The position numbers were made by a program, and so were the translations under genes. A stretch of 64,000 nucleotides of DNA from Glebionis coronaria (Eukaryota > Streptophyta > Magnoliopsida > Asterales > Asteraceae), in assembly GCA_025667525.1 (NCBI GenBank), contig JANFOE010002294.1:1-64000 (forward strand), in the 5' to 3' direction. Numbering within the stretch: position 1 is the stretch's first letter; each line of letters opens with the position of its first letter. The notes beneath the pieces were generated by a model. The model worked only from the letters and a program-made list of their open reading frames with translations. It was not told the origin of the DNA and did not search any database. This document shows positions 47,034 through 55,346 of this stretch, one piece after another.

Positions 47034-49241
47034 TTAACCATGAATCCCCTGAGACATTTGTTTCTCTGATATCTGCTTCTTCAGCAACCAAACTCTAAGA
47101 GTGTCCTTAGTTGAACGGTACACAACGATTGGACCGCTTCGTTCTTTTGGAACATCAACTTTGGTACCTGCATTCTCATTAGGAGTTTGTATACTTTTGC
47201 ATGGGTTAGAGATATCTATTTTTGAAGCACATGGGGGTTCACAGTTGGCTTTACTTGTGTCAGAGGTGGCCTGAGGGGATGATTCACTTGTCTTAGTTGG
47301 CAAACGTTTCCTTTTATAGAAAATCTTAAGTTCAGGCTTAAGTGATGTATCATCCTTTGCAATTTTCTCCCTAGTAGTCTTCGTAGAATCAGAGGCTATC
47401 CTAGTTAAAGGGCACTCGTTTCCTACAAGAGTGAAAGTTCTACCAGTGGGGTGCCACATTTTGCCAACGGGTTTGATTTTAGCAACCCACTGGGATTTAA
47501 GTCTAGCACGGGAGTTCACCTCATTAAGCAATTTTTTGATACAAGCATCATGATTTGCCGTAAAGACTCATTTTCTACATGTTTTACAAGTAGCATATTT
47601 AATGTCCGAGTAAGATCTAGAATCCCTAGACGATTGATTGATGCTCCTAGGATTGGACATGCTACGGTTAGCAGTGTTGGGTAAACTAGAAGGCATCTGA
47701 CTAGGTTTGGAATTCCTATCTCTTTCATGTGTCTTTTGCTTAGCTTCCCTAAGATCAGATTCATGGCAAACGTCATTTGAACTAGTTCTAGACGTAGTCT
47801 TGGTATTTTTAGGGAAACTAGAGGCAATCATATGATTTGGTCTTGCTAAAGCTGGAGTGATCACATTGGGCCTAGTTGCTGGAGTGACTGGTCTAATAAT
47901 ATGAACCAAATCAACTTGGGAGGCAAACCGCGGTCTCGAGGATTGTGGTCGCTCGGATCTAAATGCAGTAGGTTGTCTGACAAACGGTTGTCTGACGAAC
48001 TGATTTGTAGGCGGTTTCCCCAAGATTGATGGTTTTTCAAGCTTAGTGTCCACACTAGGTCCTTTACTTTTCCTTAACTCGTTTTTCAACGCAGCTATAG
48101 CAAAAACCTTTTCCTGTACTTGGGCCTTTAAAGTTTCATTTTCTTTGAGCAAGTTATCTTGGGATGCCAATTTAGATTCAAGCAGTTGAATTTGTTTCAA
48201 AAGATTATCCTTTTCAGCTTTAGAATCTAAAACAGTTTGATCCAATTTTCTTTCAAGAACAACGTTTGATTTTTCAAGTTTTTCAAAGTATGTTTCAAAT
48301 TTGACCGTTTTCTTAGAAAATTCAAGTTTGGCATCCTCAAGATCTTTTGATTGTTGAGCTACAATTGTTTCGAGCTCTCTAATCTTGGAATCAGAAGCAA
48401 TCAATGAAGCAGTTATAGGATAATTATCATGATGTTTAGCATTCTGAACAATCTCTCCCCCATTATGACGTACATCGGATGAATCAGAAATGGTATTGCT
48501 ATCACTCGTTTCCATCCCATGTTTGTCATAATTAGGTTCAGAATTCTCAATATGCGGCATATCATCAGCATATACATCATAAACCACATTACATTGTACC
48601 ATGTTTGCAGGCTCTGCGTCATAAATGGGTAAGGTGTCATCAAGAGAAATCGCGTGAACATTCCCTGACGTACCACTGGTATCATGTTGTGCTCCTGATT
48701 CCGTGCTCTTGCCATCTTTAGGCTCCAATTTTTCAACCGTATGACAATTGTCCTCTTGCATCTGCGGCATTGATTCTTGCACTCCATTATCATACGTTTG
48801 CTGAAGTCGAGATCTTTCATAAATCGAAGACGAGACCGATGACATGAGTTTCAAAATCGTATCACGGAAAACTCGAAGCTCGGTATGTGTATCTCGAAGA
48901 AACGATTGGCAAATCATTGAACTTTCAGGTTTGATGATATTAAATTGGAGGAAAGGCGTGAGGTGTGTCACAAGAGCCTTATATGCAAGTACCGATGCAG
49001 AGTGATTAAAGTTGTCACGGTTGAGTTGCTCGGCGAGTTGGGTCAAAGCGGTAAAAATGGAGTCGATGAATATATGACGATCTTGTCCAAAGATTGTCAC
49101 AAATTCGCTCCCTGCTTGAATCCCCGAAAGAGTAACTAGATGATATTGAAGCATTTGAAATGAATTTATACCACTTTCTCTAGCGTTGTCGTGCATTCGA
49201 TGCAAGTCTCCCTCTTTAGGTGTCGAAGTTAACGGGTCCAT
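47034..49241 (-). CDS. copia-2 Gag-extension-like protein with an unrecognised N-terminus
   Basis: 735 codons with a single in-frame TGA at 47568-47570. Residues 1-170 (from MDPLTSTPKEGDLHRM) are mainly helical and contain FVTIFGQDRHIFIDSIFTAL; I recognise no family, and the copia capsid domain and CCHC knuckle are absent. From about residue 200 it aligns with the copia-1 extension: PIYDAEP, METSDSNTISDSSDV, a Leu/Glu/Lys coiled coil at about 285-400, EKPSILGKPP, then a basic Ser/Arg/Pro region. The TGA replaces the third Cys of a CX2CX2CX5HX2C cluster (47541-47588), after which the frame continues with VGKMWHPTGRTFTLVGNECP. The start at 49241 is the first Met after AT-rich leader. Either readthrough, or a product of 557 residues. 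Confidence 0.8.
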
Positions 49242-49529
49242 TGAAAATCGAGGAAAAATAATGTGGATGTTGGTGTTTCAGGATTTTACAAATCGATTCG
49301 GCTCAAAAGATGTAGTCGGCGCAAACGATTATGAGTTAAGCCCGATCAAAAATCCCGTCACGTTGACTCGTCACGTTGTCGTCAAATCCGACCACAAAAA
49401 GTTTTTAACCCGTCAAATATTTTACGACTTTCAATAAACAAAATAACCTTTACTAAAAAGTTAATTTTAAAAATAAAAATAATGAAACTAAAAAATGGAA
49501 AAATAAAAGTAAAGAAAAGAAAAAAAAAG

Positions 49530-49563
<34 letters not shown>

Positions 49564-49739
49564 GTTTAAAGAGAAAATGTTTAAAGAAAAAACGTTGAAA
49601 GACAATAAAATAAATCGTAATATATGAAAGAAAAACGTATATAGTAAAGAAAACGTAATATGACACACAACATCACAACACGTATATATGAGTTGTTTTC
49701 TAAAAGTAAACGGATATATTAAAGAAAAACGTATATATT
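49242..49739. other. AT-rich leader segment with a long poly(A) run
   Basis: Non-coding. A run of A broken by a few G at 49517-49562 (poly(T) in element sense) and repeated AAACGTATATA-type words at 49630-49740. The Phe-rich minus frames here are artefacts of the run. Confidence 0.7.
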
Positions 49740-50150
49740 AAAAAAAAATTGACACACATCATCACAACACGTGGCTGGATTGTTTCTTGTTTTCTCCGTC
49801 GAATCAAACACGTGGCCCAATCCAGTTGCTTTCACCGCCCCACTTTGTTCGCATTGTTATATCCGCCCAAGTCAAACTCTCTCACAAATATCAAATCTCT
49901 CTCTCTCACACAAAAACACCGTCCCATCTAAATCTCTCTCTCTTAAACCAATAACTTCCCTGCCTCAAAACACTCTCAAACCTAATTTCTCTCACAACAA
50001 TCACTCTAATCTTTAATCTAGCAATTGCTCTCACATAACCAAAGCTATCCCAAAAGCTCTCCTTCGTTTGATTTGCTCAGGAATGATCAAGATCCAAAAA
50101 AAAAATCTTCAAGATCTTTAAGAAAAGGTCTCGGGTAGGTTTCTTATCTA
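49740..50150 (+). other. promoter/5'-UTR-like segment, possible captured host sequence
   Basis: Opposite to the element, the plus strand reads like a plant promoter and leader. Two CACGTGG G-box cores lie at 49768-49774 and 49809-49815, a TATA-like TTATATCC at about 49858, then 170 bp of CT-rich leader with repeated CTCTCTCT, and a splice-donor-like CGGGTAGGT at about 50132 entering T-rich DNA. Copia-1 has nothing similar. No protein-coding exon follows, so gene identity is unknown. Confidence 0.4.
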
Positions 50151-50880
50151 ATTAATTTATGTTGGTTTGAGTCTCTTTCTCCTGTAGAGTCCTTCTCGTC
50201 GAGTCTGTTTTGAGTGTGTGTCTGTTTGTTTGTTGAGTGGTGTTTTAATCGAGATAGAGAGGGTTTGAGGGTGTGAGTCGTGTCAGGGTGAGAGGGTGAG
50301 AGGGTGTTTGTTCGTGTTTGTGTTTGTTTGGTGCGAGGGGTGTCGAGGGTGGGGGGGTGAGGATGTAGGTGACTGTTGTTTTGATGGGTTTTAAGAGGTG
50401 AGAGGGGTGTGAAAAGTGTCAGTCTAGGGTGTCGAGAGGGTGTGAGGGTCGAAGGTAAAAACGAGGGTGTTTTTTTGTTCGAGGGAGGGTGTTGTGGTGT
50501 TTTGGTTTAGGAGAATTCGAGGGATGCTGTTTGTCGAGTGTGTCGAGACCAGGGTTGTGAGGGTCGAGAGGATGCGAAGGTGAGAGTGTTGTTGTGTCGA
50601 TGGTGTGTAGAAAAAGTCGAGAGGGTGTAAGGGGGTGTGAGTAATGATGAGGTTTTTGGGTTTGGTGAGGCTGTCGAAGTTATTTTTTGATTCAAAATGG
50701 GAGTGGAGGGTGTCGAGTCTAGTGTGTCGGAGAGAGTTGAGTCGTGAGTCTGATGAGTTTGTGTTTAGAGTCTAAGTGGGTTGGATATTGTTGAGGCTGT
50801 TGTGTCGAGAGTCTTGTGAGTTCGAGTATGGTTTTCGAGAGTCGAGAGGGAATGAGTCTTTTTGAAAAGACGATGATTTG
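50151..50880. repeat. G/T-rich, strand-asymmetric degenerate repeat
   Basis: About 700 bp in which the plus strand is rich in G and T and poor in C. Degenerate words such as GAGGGTGTGAG, GTGTCGAG, GGGTGAGAGG and a GGGTGGGGGGGTGAGG run recur without fixed period. No frame on either strand is credible. Confidence 0.8.
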
Positions 50881-50904
50881 CCCGTTTAATTTGAATATCG
50901 TTGC

Positions 50905-51120
50905 TTCATTCGGAAGTTTTTCTTGATCCGGAAGATCTTGGTACGGAAGTTCTTGATCCGGAACTTCTTGATCCGGAACTTTTGGCTTGATCCGGAAGTT
51001 CTTGGTTCGGAAGTTCTTGATCTGGAACTTCTTGATCCGGAACTTCTGGCTTGATCCGGAAGTTCTTGGTTCGGAAGTTTTCTTGCTTGATTCGGAACTT
51101 AATTATTGATTCGGAACAGT
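50905..51120. repeat. CGGAA motif array in the copia-2 leader
   Basis: About thirteen copies of TCCGGAACTTCTTGA, TCCGGAAGTTCTTGG and related words at 14-25 bp spacing, in the same orientation as the arrays in the Athila LTR and copia-1 leader. Confidence 0.92.
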
Positions 51121-51775
51121 TATATCAGATTTGTTGGGACAAGGTTGGACAGTTAGGACAGGACCAAAAAAATGCCAGATGACCAGGAAAAATGACAGAA
51201 AATCCAGATAGAAGACAGTTAAAAAAAATGAGACTAAAAAATAAAAATAAAATTAAAATAATAAAAAAATAAAGAAAAAGACTGTTGGACAAAATTTTGA
51301 CACAAGCCCAGATGAAGAAAAAAAAAATTAACAAAAACTGATAAAAATAAATTAAAACATAAAAAAATACGAATTAAAATTGGATAAAAATTTATATAAA
51401 TTGATAAAATTTAGAAAACATACCAACTTTTTATATAAATTGATTATTAAATTTGTGATAAAAAACAATAAAAAAAATACAAACTTTTTATAAAAACACA
51501 AAATTAAAAAGAGAAAAACAAAAACTTTTATAAAAAAACACCAACTTTTTTATAAACACAAACTTTTTAATGTTTTATATAAGAAAAATTTGATTTTTAT
51601 AAAAAAAAATTTGTGATTTTTTATCTAAAAAGTAAATAAATTTGAAGATTTGATATGATTTAACACATAAAAACACAAACTTTTTATAAAAAATACAAAC
51701 TTTTTAAAGTTTAAGCATGATTAAATCAAAACCCACCAAAATCAAACAAAATAAAAGAAGAATAAACCAAACTAA
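51121..51775. other. AT-rich leader of copia-2
   Basis: Non-coding, over 80 percent A+T, with repeated ACAAACTTTTTATAAA-type words. Nothing else seen. Confidence 0.7.
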
Positions 51776-51793
51776 CCATGGCTCTTGATACCA
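51776..51793 (-). promoter_or_regulatory. primer binding site of copia-2 (tRNA-iMet type)
   Basis: Minus-strand TGGTATCAAGAGCCATGG, two bases from the 5' LTR. Identical to the iMet primer site except for one inserted A, the same variant as in the host chromovirus at 21847. Confidence 0.9.
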
Positions 51794-51795
51794 AT

Positions 51796-52139
51796 TGAAG
51801 GTCTACGTAATTTATGGCCTATTCTAGATCATGGATTTGGTGGATTAGGTTGGTTGATTGATTGATTAATAAAGAAGAAATGAAGGAATTAGATGAGGGA
51901 TTAGAGAGAGAAAGGAGAGAAGGGAGAGAATTGTAGAGAGAGAAAGTAAAATGGAAAATATGATTAAAGTGAAAATGGAATCAACAACCCCCTCCTAACA
52001 TGCTAGGAGGGGTTATATATAGCCCACCCTACATGTGGGCTATATGGACCATACATAAAGTAAATAGATCACGAGCCCATTACATAATTATCATTGGAGC
52101 GACTGATCCTTCATAAATACGTAAAACGTATTTCCAACA
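51796..52139 (-). repeat. 5' LTR of copia-2
   Basis: 344 bp, TGAAGGTCTACG to TTTCCAACA, followed by GTACT at 52140-52144 inside the Athila gag frame. Confidence 0.97.
51989..52021 (-). promoter_or_regulatory. copia-2 core promoter: TATA box and start-site palindrome
   Basis: Minus-strand CTATATATAACC (TATA about 52013-52021) directly followed by a perfect-arm palindrome CCCCTCCTA...TAGGAGGGG at 51989-52012. A further GC-rich inverted repeat (AGCCCAC/GTGGGCT) lies just upstream in element sense at about 52021-52041. Confidence 0.7.
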
Positions 52140-52712
52140 GTACTTTTGTTCAAAATTTATGATTTCATTCCGCAAAGCGGTAGTACGAGAGGCTGGGAAA
52201 AAGTAATTGATAAACTTGGTTTCCAAATCCGTCCACGAGAGAATACTCTGTGGCGGTTCCTTAGCAAGCCAATGCCGGGCTTGTCCCTCTAAAGAAAAGG
52301 GAAAAAGTTGTAACCTGATAACCTCTTGTGGCACACCATTGAACTTGACCGTGTTGGTGAGTTGCAAGAATCTCTTGATATGGTCATGTGGGTCATCAAT
52401 GGTACGTCCCAAGAATGGTTGAGCGGAGACCATCTGGATAAAGCCTGATTTTAGCTCAAAGTTTTTGGCGGCAATTGGAGGTATGACAATTGGATCAGTG
52501 TTGCCATCTACATGAGCTTGCAGCAGTTCAATCATCGGGCGATTATCCGGAAGAGGCTCATTGTTGTTGTTATTATTCATGTTGTTGAAAGGTGGGTTGT
52601 TGTTGTTATTATTGTTGTTTGGAGGTGGTATGTTGTTGTTGTTTTGTACACCGGCCATGTCTAAGTTATCGAGAGGCTCGGGCTCTTGATAAGACGTGGA
52701 TCGAGTGCGCAC
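52140..52712 (-). pseudogene. Athila gag, N-terminal part
   Basis: Starts MRTRSTSYQEPEPLDNLDMA at 52712, followed by an Asn-rich low-complexity stretch and then the capsid domain: KSGFIQMVSAQPFLGRTIDD, PHDHIKRFLQLTNTVKF, EGQARHWLAKEPP, SWTDLETKFINYFFPASRT, RNEIINFEQK. The codons past 52140 in this frame belong to the copia-2 LTR. Gag resumes at 43211. Confidence 0.92.
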
Positions 52713-52905
52713 ACACCTGCAAAAGAACGAACAAAGAAAAGCAAAGCAAAAATATTTTTGGTTTTTATGTTTTTTAATTTTTTTGTATTTTTGAAAATTT
52801 TATATTTTTTAGGATTTTTTGAAATTTTTTATGAAAAAGTAACGTTCACGGGGAACGGATCCCAAAATCCAAGTTCTCACAAAAAACTTTTGATCTTAAC
52901 GAGAA

Positions 52906-52923
52906 GAGCCGGCAGCGACGCCA
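52906..52923 (-). promoter_or_regulatory. primer binding site of the Athila-like element (tRNA-Asp type)
   Basis: Minus-strand TGGCGTCGCTGCCGGCTC, two bases from the LTR. It resembles the complement of the plant tRNA-Asp 3' end used by Athila elements, with two differences in the first dozen bases. Confidence 0.75.
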
Positions 52924-52925
52924 TT

Positions 52926-54589
52926 TGATACACTGATTTTCAATGGGTTCTATTTTGTCTCTCAGTCCTCTCGAATTGATCTCAGCCTTAAGTGGAATAA
53001 TTGTTCTTGGTACTAAAAAGGGGGTTTAATTTTTTAATCTACTAAAAAGTTTAAATGCTCTAAAATTTAAACTTAAATTTAAAAGTAATTAAATTAATAA
53101 CAATTAATAAAACTTGAATTAAAATTAAAATTAAAATTAAAATCAAATTTAAGATTACAGTTAAACGATAAACATGAAATAAAGGAAGAAACAGAAAGTA
53201 ATCCTTAAAAATGCTCAAAAGAAACTGATTCGGAAGTTTAACCTTGATTCGGAACTTTAATCGGAACCTTCACTCGGAAGTTGATTCGGAAGATTCACCC
53301 GGAACTTTGTTCGGAAGATTGATTCGGAAGTTGTTGATCCGGAAGTTCACTCGGAACTTTTGGAGAAAGCATTCATTCGGAACTTTGGAAAATAAACATT
53401 CATCCGGAACTTTTGTTCATTCGGAAGATTTAGGTTCATTCGGAAGTTGGTGTTCATCCGGAACATTTAGACTCATTCGGAACTTTTTAAGAAAAAACTC
53501 ATTCGGAACTTTTCAAAAAGAAACTCATTCAGAACTTAAGCTCATCCGGAACTTTTTGTTCATTCGGAACTTTTGCTCATCCGGAAGTTTAAAAGATAAA
53601 ACTGATTCGGAACTTTTTGTTCACTCGGAACTATTGGTTCATCCGGAACTTTGTGTTCATTCGGAAGATGCAGTTCATCCGGAACATTCAGTTCATTCGG
53701 AACCTGGGGAACTCAAAAACAGTAACTATCCCGAAGAACAGGGGAATTGATTTTTAATCCAAAAATTACCAAGTATTTCACCAAAAACTTAAATAAACTA
53801 ATCACTAAGCATCTACTAACCAAAAACTACAAATCCCAACAATAAAAACGCGAATCCAACAACTTTTTAAAATCAAAACTCAACAAAATAAGAACTTAAG
53901 AACTTGAAATGAAAGATGATGATGAACAAGATGAAATGGAAATATTAAACAAGAACTTGTATTGAATGATTAATGTTTTAACAATCACTAAACAAGGATG
54001 AAATTACAAGATTGAAAATCAAAGATCAAAATCACCAAACACCCTAGTGGTGTTGGTGATGCTACGAAACAGAAAGGGAGAAAATAGGGGAAGAGAAAAA
54101 AACTAAAAACTGAATGCAAAGTGTGTGAGGGGAGGGCTTTATATAGTCTTGTCTTTTGGTTGGTGAGTGGGCTTTCTCCCGTTCTTCTTGTCTTCTCGTC
54201 TTTTCAGAAAAGTTGACGTTTTCGATTCTAATTCGGGATTTGTCGTCGATTAAATTCAACTCGTCTTTTAATTTCTTCGTTTAATGGACTTGAGTTTCTT
54301 CGACTTATATAAATCTTCCATCTTTGATCCTTTTCTTCGATAAATCTTCGAATAGGCCCAGTGACTTCAAATCTTTTTCATCTCTTGGACAATAGACTTT
54401 ATCTTGAGTCTTTTTCTTCGGTAAAACCGTGTAATCCCATGTTTTCTCCATTATCCATCCGGTTGGCTCTGAAAACACAATAAACACGAAAACCACGCAT
54501 AATTCCAAACAAATGATATTAAATACGCGTTTTGGTCTCGTTTTAGCCAGAATTAAGTGGTAAAAGGATGGGTGTTTACACACCTATCA
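52926..54589 (-). repeat. 5' LTR of the Athila-like element
   Basis: 1664 bp, about 25 differences from the 3' copy, most of them transitions. CGGAA array at about 53226-53710, TATA box at 54138-54145. TGGTG duplication follows at 54590-54594. Confidence 0.96.
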
Positions 54590-55150
54590 TGGTGTGAGAG
54601 TGGACGGCATCTAGAGAGAGCAAGAGAGAAATTTGTGGTGGTTTTGCATGGTAAAAATGAGATAAGTGGTTTAGCTAATGGGTTTTGTTAGGCTAGTGGG
54701 AAGTGTAGCTTAACTTGTAAGCTTAGCTTACAAGTGTAAGCTATATTGTTGCAAGTTAGCCACATCAAGGGTGGTGGTGGCATTAGTTGGGCCGTCCCAT
54801 GTGTGGGGTGAGACAAAACTTGTTTTTGTCTCATCCCACTAATTTACGGGTATTCCTCGATTCTAGTTTCCTCGATTTGCGTGCCCTCGGGTCGTTTTAC
54901 GAAAAACGTTTTTATAAATTATGAATCAATGGCACAAAACGAATCTAATAAAAATCGTCTCATCAAAAACGGAGTTCGAAAATGTAAATACGTAATCCTA
55001 AGGTTTCCGGTTTAGTCGTAAAGGACGTTAAATTAAAATCGTAAGTCCTAATCTTTTCTCGTAAATTTGTGAGTTTATGAACCAACACAAATTTAAAACT
55101 CCAAAATAATACTCACGGATAAATTCATTTTCTGAAATGTCGGACTGTCA
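54590..55150 (-). repeat. old Tekay-like LTR, right part (after Athila)
   Basis: Resumes the LTR that began at 31782. Matches the younger LTR in TTTACGGGTATTCCTCGATT, CCCTCGGGTCGTTT, ACGAAAAACGTTTTTATAAA and AATCCTAAGGTTTCCGGTTT, and ends GGACTGTCA. Its join with the left part across the TGGTG duplication is exact. Confidence 0.85.
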
Positions 55151-55346
55151 CCAAAGACGGTGTATGTAAACGTGAGCACGTAACGTAGAATCCTCCGGTT
55201 TAAACGTAGTCGATGCTACTTCAAGACGTAAATCCAAATTTCTTCCCAAAAACAAGTGAGTTCATAATATAACATTAAAATAATATTTTTAAATACTATT
55301 TGAGAACAAAATATCAACCATATATTGACGGATTGTCAGAGCAAAC
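55151..55346 (-). repeat. stray LTR tail between two Tekay LTRs
   Basis: About 195 bp that again resembles the last 200 bp of these LTRs (GTAACGTAGAATCCTCCGGT against GTAATCCTAAGG/TTTCCGGT, then ACGTAAATCCAAATTT, GTGAGTTCA and a GATTGTCA end), but more diverged. Either a tandem duplication inside the old LTR or the remains of a third insertion. Confidence 0.65.

Larger units (their letters stand above)
43212..52139 (-). mobile_element. copia-2: non-autonomous copia-type element without pol
   Basis: 344-bp LTRs that differ at a single base, GTACT duplications at 43207-43211 and 52140-52144, an iMet primer site and a polypurine tract define a complete 8.9-kb insertion. It has no integrase, RT or RNase H. 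It shares with copia-1 the LTR core, the 3' non-coding region, hairpin units and a Gag-extension protein. It therefore looks like a deletion and capture derivative that is mobilised in trans by a relative. LTR near-identity means the insertion is very recent. Confidence 0.93.
34487..54589 (-). mobile_element. Ty3/gypsy Athila-like element, carrying nested copia-2
   Basis: LTRs of 1665 and 1664 bp with TGGTG duplications at 34482-34486 and 54590-54594. Total 20.1 kb, 11.2 kb without copia-2. A tRNA-Asp-like primer site, gag, DLGA-type protease, FMDD-type RT, RNase H and integrase follow the Athila pattern. LTRs show about 25 differences by eye (about 1.5 percent). Breaks: stops at 40726 and 40693, a frameshift near 38590, and gag cut by copia-2 at 43212-52139. 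No env-like ORF is present between integrase and the 3' LTR. Confidence 0.93.

Noticed and set aside
49382..49668. Phe-rich membrane-like proteins on the minus strand
   Set aside because: Produced by the poly(A) run on the plus strand.
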